From Roseococcus sp. (GTDB lineage: Bacteria; Pseudomonadota; Alphaproteobacteria; Acetobacterales; Acetobacteraceae): a stretch of DNA of 43,024 nt. Under the pieces are notes generated by a model. That model was not told the origin of the DNA, did no database searches, and saw only the letters and a program-made list of their open reading frames with translations. Numbering within the stretch: position 1 is the stretch's first letter; every line of letters begins with the position of its first letter. A program made the position numbers and the translations under genes. The stretch covers positions 1-43,024 of the forward strand of contig JAOAIK010000063.1 of assembly GCA_026414745.1 (NCBI GenBank), written 5' to 3'. Shown piece after piece: positions 35,299-42,934 of this stretch.

Positions 35299-37692
35299 TC
35301 AGATCCTGCCCAGCGCCCTCAGGATGCGCGCGGGGGTGAAGGGCTGTTCCGTGACGCGCGCGCCGAAGGGACGGAGCGCGTCGTTGATCGCGTTCATCAG
35401 CGCGGCCGGGGCGCCGGCGGTGCCGGCCTCGCCCGCGCCCTTGGCGCCGAGCAGGCTCTCGCGCGTCGGCGTCTCCACATGGCCCACATGGATGTCGGGC
35501 ATCTCGGCCGACATGGGCACGAGGTAGTCGGCCATGGTCGTCGTCAGCAGGTTGCCCTCGGCGTCATAGACGCAGTGCTCGTAGAGCGCACCGCCCAGGC
35601 CCTGCACGATGCCGCCGCGCACCTGCTCGTCCACCAGAAGCGGGTTGATCACGCGCCCGCAATCCTCGACGCACCAGTGCTCCAGCACCTTCACCATGCC
35701 GGTCTCCACGTCCACCTCGGCCCAGCAGGCCTGGATGCCGTTGGTGAAGGCGAAGGGGTATTCCTTGGTGATGAAGTGGCGCGTCTGCACCAGCTCGCGC
35801 GCCAGATCCTTGGGCAGCGTGTCGCCGCGGAAATAGACGATGCGGCCGAGCTCCGCCAGCGAGAGGCGCGGCGTGCCGGAGGCGCGATCCACCACCTCGC
35901 CCATCGCCACGTCCAGCGTCTCGGGCCTGGCCTGGAGCATGGCGCCCGCCACCTCCAGGATCTGCGCGCGCAGGGCGAGCGCCGACTGCAGCGCCGCCTC
36001 GCCGCCGATGCCCGCGCCGCGGCAGGCCCAGGTGCCGCCGCCATAGGGGGTGTTCTGGGTGTCGCCGGTGACGACCTTCACGCGCTCCACCGGCACGCCC
36101 ACGCCATGAGCCACGATCTGCGCCAGGATGGCCTCGGTGCCCTGGCCCTGTTCGGTCACGCCGGAGGCGACGACGACGCTGCCGTCGGGGTCCATGCGCA
36201 CCGTCGCGCCGTCCTGCGCGGAGATGCGCGCGCCGCCGATGCCGTACATGAAGGGCGAGGGGTTGGTGAGCTCGATGAAGCTCGCGAAGCCGAGGCCGCG
36301 ATACACGCCCCGCGCGCGCTGCGCCGACTGGTCGGCGCGGATGCGCTCCACCGGCACCATCTCGAGCAGCTTGTCGAGCGAGGCGTGGTGCGAGAGCCCC
36401 TCGAAGCGCATGCCCGAGGGCGAGCTGCGCGGATAGGCGTCGTCGCGGATCAGGTTGAGGCGGCGGAAGGCGATGGGGTCCATGCCCAGCGCCTCGGCCG
36501 CCATGTCCACCAGCCCCTCGGTGACGGCGGTGGCGATCGGGTGGCCCACGGCGCGATACTGGCAGGTGGGCGTCTTGTTCTGCAGCACGACCCGGGTGGT
36601 GCAGCGGTAGTGCTGGAAATCGTATGGCCCGCCGCAGAGGTTCACCACCTGGTTGCCCTCGATCGCCGAGGTGCGCGGATAGACCGAGTAGGGGCCGATG
36701 CCCGTCAGGTCGTCCACGTCGAAGCCGAGGATTCTTCCGTTCGCGTCCACCGCGATGCGCGCCTTGATGCGGTGGTCGCGGGCGTGGATGTCGCTCTGGA
36801 AGCTCTCGAAGCGGTCGGCGACGAACTTGATGGGCCGGCCCATGATGCGCGCGATGGCGGCCACCGCCACCTCGTCCGGATAGACATGCACCTTGATGCC
36901 GAAGCTGCCGCCCACATCCTTGCAGATGACGCGCACATCGGCCTCGCGCAGGCGCAGGTGCTTGGCGAAGACGCCCTGCATCATGTGCGGCGCCTGTGTG
37001 GAGTGATGGACCGTGAGCGTGCCGTCGGCGCGGTTGTAGTCGGCGATGATCGAGCGCGGCTCGAGCGTCACGCCGGTGTGGCGGGCGGTGACGAAAGTGG
37101 CTTCCACCACCTTGTGCGCCTTGGCGAAGGCGGCCTCCACATCGCCCGCGGCGGCGGTGCGGGTGAAGACCAGGTTGTCGCCGAGCTCGGGATGGATCAC
37201 CACCGCGCCGGGCGCGAGGGCGGTTTCCATGTCGGTCTGCGCGGGCAGCGGCTCCCACTCCACGCGCAGGGCGGCGACGCCATCCTCGGCCGCGGCGCGG
37301 CTTTCCGCCACCACCGCGACCACCGGCTCCCCCTGCCAGGTCGCGCGTTCGAGCGGCAGCGGATATTGCGGAGCGGACTTCATGCCCTTGAGGTGGTCGA
37401 GCACCGCCACCCAGGGGTCGCAGACCGCGGCGATGTCGCGCCCGGTGAAGACGCGCACCACGCCAGGCGTGGCCAGCGCGCCCGCCGTCTCGATCGAGAG
37501 GATGCGCGCATGGGCGTGCGGGCTGCGCAGGAAGGCCGCGTGCAGCATGCGCGGCAGCACCACGTCGTCCGTGTAGGTCGCGCGCCCCTGGACCAGCTTC
37601 GCCGCATTGGGCCGCGGCACGGAACGGCCGATGTAGGAGTTCGGCAGATCCTCGCGCGAGAGGCCGATGGAGGCGGGGGTGATCTCGTTCAT
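35299..37692 (-). CDS. Molybdenum hydroxylase large (molybdopterin) subunit
   Basis: This 797-residue subunit of the xanthine dehydrogenase/CO dehydrogenase family binds the Mo cofactor. GRSVPRPNAAKLVQGRATYTDD opens the first domain. VCKDVGG-type, GVTEQGQGTEAILAQIVAHG and RGLGFASFIELTNPSPFMYG segments bind the pterin, and GAKGAGEAGTAGAPAALMNAI carries the likely catalytic glutamate near the end. At the active-site loop it reads QYRAVGHP, not the AYRCSFR of form I CO dehydrogenase, so CO is not the substrate. The start overlaps the 2Fe-2S subunit gene by ATGA and has GGAGGAG upstream. Confidence 0.94.
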   Translation of the reverse strand: MNEITPASIGLSREDLPNSYIGRSVPRPNAAKLVQGRATYTDDVVLPRMLHAAFLRSPHAHARILSIETAGALATPGVVRVFTGRDIAAVCDPWVAVLDHLKGMKSAPQYPLPLERATWQGEPVVAVVAESRAAAEDGVAALRVEWEPLPAQTDMETALAPGAVVIHPELGDNLVFTRTAAAGDVEAAFAKAHKVVEATFVTARHTGVTLEPRSIIADYNRADGTLTVHHSTQAPHMMQGVFAKHLRLREADVRVICKDVGGSFGIKVHVYPDEVAVAAIARIMGRPIKFVADRFESFQSDIHARDHRIKARIAVDANGRILGFDVDDLTGIGPYSVYPRTSAIEGNQVVNLCGGPYDFQHYRCTTRVVLQNKTPTCQYRAVGHPIATAVTEGLVDMAAEALGMDPIAFRRLNLIRDDAYPRSSPSGMRFEGLSHHASLDKLLEMVPVERIRADQSAQRARGVYRGLGFASFIELTNPSPFMYGIGGARISAQDGATVRMDPDGSVVVASGVTEQGQGTEAILAQIVAHGVGVPVERVKVVTGDTQNTPYGGGTWACRGAGIGGEAALQSALALRAQILEVAGAMLQARPETLDVAMGEVVDRASGTPRLSLAELGRIVYFRGDTLPKDLARELVQTRHFITKEYPFAFTNGIQACWAEVDVETGMVKVLEHWCVEDCGRVINPLLVDEQVRGGIVQGLGGALYEHCVYDAEGNLLTTTMADYLVPMSAEMPDIHVGHVETPTRESLLGAKGAGEAGTAGAPAALMNAINDALRPFGARVTEQPFTPARILRALGRI

Positions 37693-38177
37693 CGGCGCTC
37701 CTCCTGCCGGCGGGCGGCCCGTTCGGCGAGCGTCGCCTCCACCGCGTCCACGATGGCATGATAGCCGGTGCAGCGGCAGTAGTTGCCCGAGAGGTGCTCG
37801 CGGATCTGCGCGCGCGTCGCATCCGGATGATGGCGCAGGATGTCGGCCGCCGTCATGATCATGCCGGGCGTGCAGTAGCCGCATTGCGCGGCGTTGCGCG
37901 CGACGAAATGCGCCTGGAGGTCCGCGACCTCCCCGCTGTCGGAGAGGCCTTCGATGGTCGTCACCTCCGCTCCGTCGAGGGAAGCGGCGGGCACGAGGCA
38001 GCCGCGCACGATCTCGCCGTCGACGCGCACCGTGCAGGCGCCGCAGACGCCGTGCTCGCAGCCCGCATGGCTGCCGGTGAGGCCGAGATCGAGGCGCAGG
38101 AAGTCGATCAGGTGCCGGCGCGGCTCGACATGGCGCGAGACGCGCTCGCCGTTGACGGTCAGCGTGATCGGGATCAT
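37689..38177 (-). CDS. Molybdenum hydroxylase 2Fe-2S subunit
   Basis: The 162-residue protein has the two iron-sulfur domains of the family. The plant-type cluster is CEHGVCGACTV with a further Cys in GCLVPA (about 40-62). The helical-type cluster is CGYCTPGMI and NYCRCTGYHAIVDAV (about 99-143). It passes electrons from Mo to FAD. Start and stop both sit in ATGA overlaps with the FAD and Mo subunit genes, so the three subunits should be made in balance. Confidence 0.97.
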   Translation of the reverse strand: MIPITLTVNGERVSRHVEPRRHLIDFLRLDLGLTGSHAGCEHGVCGACTVRVDGEIVRGCLVPAASLDGAEVTTIEGLSDSGEVADLQAHFVARNAAQCGYCTPGMIMTAADILRHHPDATRAQIREHLSGNYCRCTGYHAIVDAVEATLAERAARRQEERR

Positions 38178-39049
38178 GCCGCCTTCTCCCGTGCGGGGAG
38201 GAACTGCGCGAGCGCCCGCCGCAGCAGCACGCGCGCCAGGTGGCGCTTCATCTCGGGCGGGCCGTGCAGGTCGGCCGGCGGGTCAAGGTCGCCCTCCAGC
38301 GCCTCGGCCGCCGCGGCGATGGCGGCCGCATCCAGCACGCGGCCGGCCAGCGCCGCGTTGGCCCGGGTGGCGAGCACCGGGCGGTCGCCCACGCCGAAGA
38401 AGGTGAGACGCGGCGACGCGACTTGCCCCGCCGCGTCGAGCTCCAGCACGGCCGCGATGCCGGCCATCGCGTAGTCGCCCGACCGCCGCGACACCTCGAG
38501 GATCGCGCTGCGCTGCGCCGGGCTGGCGGGCGGCAGCTCGACGGCGGCGATGATCTCGCCCGGCTCCAGCAGCGTGGAGAGCAGCCCGGTGAAGAAGCCC
38601 TCCGCCTTCACCCGCCGCTCGCCGCGCGCGGAGAGCAGATGCAGCGTCGCATCGAGCGCCACGGCGCAGGCCGGCAGCTCGGCCGCCGGATCGGCATAGG
38701 CGAGGCTGCCGCCGATGGTGCCGCGGTTGCGGATGGCGGGATGGGCGATGTAGGGCACGGCGGCCGCGATCAGCGGCGCATGGCGCGCGATGAGCGGATC
38801 GCGGCCGAGCTCCGCATGGCGCGTCAGGGCGCCGATGCGCAGCACCCCATCGCGCAGGGCGACGCCGCGCAGCTCAGGAATGCGGGTGATGTCCACCAGG
38901 ACGCCGGGCTCGGAGAGGCGGAAGGCGAGGGTGGCGAGCAGCGTCTGCCCGCCTGCCAGAACCTGGGCGGCGGCGCCATGGGTGCGCTGCGCCTCCCACA
39001 GGTCGTCGAGCGAGCGCGCGCGGACGTAGCCGATGGCGGGCCACTTCAT
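38174..39049 (-). CDS. Molybdenum hydroxylase FAD-binding subunit
   Basis: The 291-residue protein has the CoxM-type pattern: VLAGGQTLLATLAFRLSEPG (about 30-49) and NRGTIGGSLAYADPAAELP (about 108-126) contact FAD, and the C-terminal domain holds GDYAMAGIAAVLELD. The ATG at 39049 is preceded by GAGGGA. The order FAD subunit, 2Fe-2S subunit, Mo subunit is the same as in coxMSL operons. It is the first gene of a reverse-strand series reaching to the MFS gene and faces the TetR gene across 67 bp. Confidence 0.95.
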   Translation of the reverse strand: MKWPAIGYVRARSLDDLWEAQRTHGAAAQVLAGGQTLLATLAFRLSEPGVLVDITRIPELRGVALRDGVLRIGALTRHAELGRDPLIARHAPLIAAAVPYIAHPAIRNRGTIGGSLAYADPAAELPACAVALDATLHLLSARGERRVKAEGFFTGLLSTLLEPGEIIAAVELPPASPAQRSAILEVSRRSGDYAMAGIAAVLELDAAGQVASPRLTFFGVGDRPVLATRANAALAGRVLDAAAIAAAAEALEGDLDPPADLHGPPEMKRHLARVLLRRALAQFLPAREKAA

Positions 39050-39068
39050 GAACGTCCCTCTCCGCTTC

Positions 39069-39085
39069 CGGCGCCTCGGGCGCCG
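39069..39085. promoter_or_regulatory. Inverted repeat in the leader of the hydroxylase operon
   Basis: CGGCGCC (39069-39075) and GGCGCCG (39079-39085) are perfect arms around TCG. It lies 20 bases upstream of the FAD subunit ATG and could be a leader hairpin close to the ribosome site or a second operator half. High GC makes chance occurrence more likely than for the neighbouring repeat. Confidence 0.4.
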
Positions 39086-39088
39086 CTT

Positions 39089-39106
39089 GTTGATCGTTTG
39101 ATCAAC
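39089..39106. promoter_or_regulatory. Probable TetR-family operator
   Basis: GTTGATC (39089-39095) and GATCAAC (39100-39106) are perfect 7-bp arms around GTTT. The element is 18 bp, rich in A and T in a very GC-rich region, and lies between the divergent regulator and hydroxylase genes. Size, symmetry and place fit a dimer of a TetR-type repressor controlling its own gene and the operon. An added CTT/GAAG on the outside partly extends the symmetry. Confidence 0.7.
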
Positions 39107-39119
39107 GAAGGGCAGAGTG

Positions 39120-39779
39120 ATGTCAAGTCGGGAGGACGCGATCTTGGACGGCGGCATGGCGCCGCGCGGCCGGCGGCTGGATGCCGGCGCGCGGCGCGAG
39201 CAGATCCTGGAGGCGGCGGTGGCCTGCATCGCCGAGCGCGGCTTCGGCGCCACCACGCGCGAGCTCGCGCGGCGCGCGGGCGTCACGCAGGCGCTGCTCT
39301 ACCAGTATTTCGCGAACAAGCAGGCGCTGACCGAGGCGGTGTACGAGCGCGTCTATCTCGGCCGGCTCGATCCGCGCTGGATGCGCGAGATCCGCGACCG
39401 CAGCCGGCCGGTGGAACGGCGGCTGGAGGATTTCTACCGCCGCTACACGGCCGCCATCTTCACCTACGAGTGGATGCGCATCTTCATGTGGGCGGGGCTG
39501 GCGGGAGAGGGGCTGAACCGCCGCTACCTCGGCACCGTCGAGGCGCGGCTGCTGCGCCCGCTCGCCGAGGAGATCGCCGCCGACGGCCGCTTCGGCGCGC
39601 CGGAGCTGGAGGCGATGTGGGCGCTGCACGGCAGCCTCGTCTACATCGGCATCCGCCGCTTCATCTACGACCTGCCCACGCCCGAGGATCCGGGGCCCGC
39701 CGTGGCCGCCGGGGTGCGCCGCTTCCTCGACGGGCTGCGTGCCGAGGCGCAGCGCGCACGCCGGCGGCGGTTGCGGTAG
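39120..39779 (+). CDS. TetR/AcrR family transcriptional regulator
   Basis: The ATG at 39120 gives 219 residues (a GTG at 39117 would add one). The N-terminal helix-turn-helix reads AGARREQILEAAVACIAERG, FGATTRELARRAGVTQALLY and QYFANKQALTEAVYERVY, the TetR_N pattern (about 22-80). The ligand domain contains RRYTAAIFTYEWMRIFMWAGL and a Trp/Tyr-rich late part. It diverges from the hydroxylase operon and is 48 bp before the carbamoyl hydrolase gene, so it probably controls one or both. The effector is unknown, likely the pathway substrate or an intermediate. Confidence 0.93.
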   Translation: MSSREDAILDGGMAPRGRRLDAGARREQILEAAVACIAERGFGATTRELARRAGVTQALLYQYFANKQALTEAVYERVYLGRLDPRWMREIRDRSRPVERRLEDFYRRYTAAIFTYEWMRIFMWAGLAGEGLNRRYLGTVEARLLRPLAEEIAADGRFGAPELEAMWALHGSLVYIGIRRFIYDLPTPEDPGPAVAAGVRRFLDGLRAEAQRARRRRLR

Positions 39780-39827
39780 CGCCCGCCCCCGGCGCAGCAT
39801 GGCCGGCCACCCGCCACGGAGACCGCG

Positions 39828-40799
39828 ATGCCCCGCCTCGTCACCCTCGCCGCCGCGCAGCTCGGCCCCATCCAGAAATCCGAAGGCCGCGAGGTGGCGG
39901 TGGAGCGCATGCTGCGCCTGATGGAGCGCGCGCATCGCCGCGGCGCGGAGGTGGTGGTGTTCCCCGAACTCGCGCTGACCACCTTCTTCCCGCGCTGGAA
40001 CGAGGAGGACATCGCCGCGGCCGACCACTGGTTCGAGACGGCCATGCCCTCCAACGCCACCGCCCCGCTCTTCGCGGCGGCGCGGAAATACGGGATCGGC
40101 TTCCACCTCGGCTATGCCGAGAAGACGCCGGAGGGGCGGCGCTTCAACACCGCGATCTACGTGCACCCCTCGGGCGAGATCGTGCTGAAATACCGCAAGA
40201 TCCACCTGCCCGGGCACCGCGACTTCGACCCGATCCGGCGCGTGCAGCACCTCGAGAAGCGCTATTTCGAGGTCGGCGACCTCGGCTTCCGCGTGGTGCG
40301 CGCGCCGCTGGGGCGGGAGCGCGCGAACATCGGCCTGATGATCTGCAACGACCGCAGGTGGCCCGAGGCCTGGCGCGTGATGGGGCTGCAGCAGGTCGAG
40401 GTGGTGATGGTCGGCTACAACACGCCCTCGCTCAACATGGACAACCGGGGCTTCGAGGCGCACCACCTGCGCGTGGAGCACAGCCACCTCTCCATCCGCG
40501 CCGGCTGCTACCAGAACGCCTGCTTCGCGGTGGCCACCGCCAAGGCCGGCACCGAGGACGGGCACGAGCTGTTCGGCCACTCCATCATCGTGAACCCGCA
40601 GGGCGAGATCATGGCCCAGGCGACGAGCTGGGACGACGAGCTGATCACCGCCGACTGCGACCTCGACATGTGCGCGCTCGGCCGCAGCACCATCTTCGAC
40701 TTCGCCGCGCACCGCCGCCCCGAGGCCTATGGCCGCATCACCGCCCAGGTGGGCAGCGAACCGCCGCCCGAATGGACCCCCGCTCAGCCGGCCGAATAG
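39828..40799 (+). CDS. N-carbamoyl-D-amino-acid hydrolase-like nitrilase superfamily amidase
   Basis: The 323-residue protein matches DCase enzymes along its length. The catalytic triad is Glu47 (VVVFPELALTTFFPRW), Lys124 (KYRKIHLPGH) and Cys173 (LMICNDRRWPE). Arg176-Arg177 after the cysteine match the carboxylate-binding pair. HLEKRYFEVGDLGF and EAWRVMGLQQ are also shared. DCases remove the carbamoyl group from N-carbamoyl amino acids, giving amino acid, ammonia and CO2. The loop after GYNTPS differs from the Agrobacterium enzyme as I recall it, so the acceptor may differ. Its last 16 bp overlap the convergent epmA. Confidence 0.9.
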   Translation: MPRLVTLAAAQLGPIQKSEGREVAVERMLRLMERAHRRGAEVVVFPELALTTFFPRWNEEDIAAADHWFETAMPSNATAPLFAAARKYGIGFHLGYAEKTPEGRRFNTAIYVHPSGEIVLKYRKIHLPGHRDFDPIRRVQHLEKRYFEVGDLGFRVVRAPLGRERANIGLMICNDRRWPEAWRVMGLQQVEVVMVGYNTPSLNMDNRGFEAHHLRVEHSHLSIRAGCYQNACFAVATAKAGTEDGHELFGHSIIVNPQGEIMAQATSWDDELITADCDLDMCALGRSTIFDFAAHRRPEAYGRITAQVGSEPPPEWTPAQPAE

Positions 40800-41818
40800 G
40801 GAAAGCCGCCGAGCCAGAGCACATCCTCGATGCGCCGCGCCCCCGTGGCGAGCATGGCCAGGCGGTCGAAGCCGAGCGCGATGCCGCTGCCCGCGGGCAT
40901 GCCGTGCTCGAGGGCGGCGAGGAAATCCTCGTCCACCGGCCAGGCGTTCTCCGCGCCATAGAGCCGCACGCGCTCGGCCACGTCATGGGCGAAGCGCGCG
41001 CGCTGCTCGGCGGGGTCGGTGAGCTCGTCGAAGGCATTGGCCAGCTCCACCCCGGCGACGAAGAGCTCGAAGCGCAGCGCCACGCGCGGATCCGCCGGGT
41101 CGCGCCGGGCCAGCGCCGCCTGCGGGGCGGGCCAGTGGGTGAGGAAGCTCGCGCGCGCGCGGCCGAGATGCGGCTCGACATGCGCGAGCAGCAGGCGGAA
41201 GAAGGCGTCCTCCCAGCTCTCGCCCGGGCGCGCGCCGAGCGCGGCGGCATCGCCCGTGCCGTCGGGGCGGATGCTGGCCAGGAGGTCGAGGCCGCACCAG
41301 CGCGCGAAGGCCTCGGCGCAGGTGAGGCGCTCGAAGGGCAGGGAGAGGTCCGTCTCCACCCCCGCATGCGCCACGCGCGGCGGGCAGAGGGCGCGGACCA
41401 GCGCCTCCGTCTCCTCCATCAGCGCCGCGAGCGTCGCGCCGGGGCGATACCATTCGAGCATCGTGAACTCCGGGGCGTGGCGCGCGCCGATCTCGCCGTT
41501 GCGCCAGACGCGCGCCAGCTCGAACACCGGCCCCGCCCCGGCCACCAGCAGGCGCTTGAGCGCGAGTTCCGGCGAGGTGCGCAGCCACAGCGCGCGCGGC
41601 GCGCCCTGGCCGAGATGCGGCTCGAACCCGGTGCGGAAGCCGCGCAGATGCACCTCCATCCCCGGCGCGGGCACGAGGCAGGGGGTCTCCACCTCGCGGT
41701 AGCCGCGGGCGGTGAGGAAGGCGCGGGCGGCGGCGGTGAGGCGCGCGCGCGCCTCGAGGAAGGGCAGGCGGGCGGCGAGCGCCTCGGGCGACCAGGCGGG
41801 CATTGCGCGCCGCGCCAT
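40784..41818 (-). CDS. epmA: EF-P (R)-beta-lysine ligase
   Basis: EpmA is a class II lysyl-tRNA synthetase-like enzyme without the anticodon-binding domain. It attaches (R)-beta-lysine to a lysine of elongation factor P. The 344-residue length fits. Motif 1 region FLTARGYREVETPCLVPAPG, LWLRTSPELALKRLLVAG, motif 2 FELARVWRNGEIGARHAPEF with TMLEWYRPG, VELANAFDEL and motif 3 GSGIALGFDRLAMLATG are clear. An ATG five codons on (MPAWSPEAL) is an alternative start. It diverges from epmB with a 23-bp gap; efp itself is not in the window. Confidence 0.95.
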   Translation of the reverse strand: MARRAMPAWSPEALAARLPFLEARARLTAAARAFLTARGYREVETPCLVPAPGMEVHLRGFRTGFEPHLGQGAPRALWLRTSPELALKRLLVAGAGPVFELARVWRNGEIGARHAPEFTMLEWYRPGATLAALMEETEALVRALCPPRVAHAGVETDLSLPFERLTCAEAFARWCGLDLLASIRPDGTGDAAALGARPGESWEDAFFRLLLAHVEPHLGRARASFLTHWPAPQAALARRDPADPRVALRFELFVAGVELANAFDELTDPAEQRARFAHDVAERVRLYGAENAWPVDEDFLAALEHGMPAGSGIALGFDRLAMLATGARRIEDVLWLGGFPYSAG

Positions 41819-41841
41819 AGCAGGGCAGGGACGCGCGCACC

Positions 41842-42807
41842 ATGAACCGCACCCTGCGCAGCGCCGGCGAGCTTGCGGCGGCCGGCCTCCTCCCGCCCGA
41901 GGCCGTGGCCGCGCTCGCCCCCGTCGAGGCGCGCTATGCCGTGGCCGTGACGCCCGAGGTGGCGGCGCTGATCCGCGCCGGCCATGCCGATGTGGCGCGG
42001 CAATACCTGCCCGATCCTTCCGAGCTCCTCACCGCGCCGCATGAGCGGGGCGACCCGACGGCGGATGCCCCCTTCACCCCGGTGAAGGGCGTGGTGCACC
42101 GCTACCCGGACCGGGCGCTGCTGAAGCCGCTGCTGGCCTGCCCGGTCTATTGCCGCTTCTGCTTCCGGCGCGAGGCGGTGGGGCCCGATGGGGGGCTGCT
42201 CTCGGAGGCGGAGCTCGAGGCGGCGCTCGACTGGTTCGCGCGCACGCCCGGGGTGCGCGAGGCGATCCTCACGGGAGGCGACCCGCTCATCCTCTCGCCG
42301 CGGCGGCTGGGGCGCATCCTCGGGCGGCTGGCGGCGCTGCCGCACATCGAGGTGCTGCGCATCCACAGCCGCGTGCCCGTGGCCGATCCCGGCCGCGTGA
42401 CCGAGGCGCTGCTCGGGGTGCTGGAGCCCGGCAAGCCGCTCTATCTCTGCGTGCATGCCAATGCGGCGGCCGAGTTCACGCCGGCCGCCGGGGCGGCGCT
42501 GCGCGCGCTGCACGCGGCGGGGGTGGTGCTGCTCGGCCAGAGCGTGCTGCTGCGCGGCGTGAACGACAGCCCGGAGGCGCTGGAGGCGCTGTTCCGTGCC
42601 ATGCTGCGGCATCGGGTGAAGCCCTATTACCTGCACCAGCTCGACCCTGCCCCCGGCACGGCGCGCTTCGCCGTGCCGGTGGAGGAGGGGCTGGCGCTGC
42701 TCGCCAGGCTGCGCGGGCGCGTCACCGGCCTCGCCTGGCCCACCTATGTGCAGGAGAGGCCGGAGGGCGCGGGAAAATTCCCCCTCGGCATGCCCGCCAT
42801 GCAATGA
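41842..42807 (+). CDS. epmB: EF-P lysine 2,3-aminomutase-like radical SAM enzyme
   Basis: EpmB converts lysine to (R)-beta-lysine for use by EpmA. The radical SAM cluster motif CxxxCxxC is Cys100, Cys104 and Cys107 (LLACPVYCRFCFRRE). AILTGGDPLILSPRRL, LRIHSRVPVADPGRV and VLLGQSVLLRGVNDS follow as in lysine aminomutases. The expected PLP lysine is probably Lys312 in EGAGKFPLG, only nine residues from the end. That makes this a short form of 321 residues, without the extended C-terminus of true lysine 2,3-aminomutases. Pairing with epmA supports the EF-P role. Confidence 0.93.
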   Translation: MNRTLRSAGELAAAGLLPPEAVAALAPVEARYAVAVTPEVAALIRAGHADVARQYLPDPSELLTAPHERGDPTADAPFTPVKGVVHRYPDRALLKPLLACPVYCRFCFRREAVGPDGGLLSEAELEAALDWFARTPGVREAILTGGDPLILSPRRLGRILGRLAALPHIEVLRIHSRVPVADPGRVTEALLGVLEPGKPLYLCVHANAAAEFTPAAGAALRALHAAGVVLLGQSVLLRGVNDSPEALEALFRAMLRHRVKPYYLHQLDPAPGTARFAVPVEEGLALLARLRGRVTGLAWPTYVQERPEGAGKFPLGMPAMQ

Positions 42808-42811
42808 TGCG

Positions 42812-42840
42812 CTGGACAAGCGGCGCGTTCCGGGTAGAAA
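42812..42840 (+). promoter_or_regulatory. Possible sigma-70 type promoter of tRNA-Lys
   Basis: CTGGAC (42812-42817, compare CTTGAC) and TAGAAA (42835-42840) are 17 bases apart, and the tRNA begins 12 bases after the second element. Spacing and position are right, the -10 match is moderate. The stretch starts right after the epmB stop. Confidence 0.4.
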
Positions 42841-42852
42841 GCGCGGCTCGGC

Positions 42853-42928
<76 letters not shown>

Positions 42929-42934
42929 GCCTTT

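Noticed and set aside
35299..39049. Aerobic CO dehydrogenase (coxMSL)
   Set aside because: Gene order fits, but the large subunit lacks the AYRCSFR active-site loop of form I CO dehydrogenase and reads QYRAVGHP. No cox accessory genes are present. I keep it as a molybdenum hydroxylase of unknown substrate.
38240..41845. Forward-strand open frame of about 1,200 codons covering the FAD subunit, TetR, hydrolase and epmA regions
   Set aside because: It crosses several real genes on both strands in wrong frames and passes through the promoter region at 39050-39116. It is a by-product of few stop codons at this GC content.
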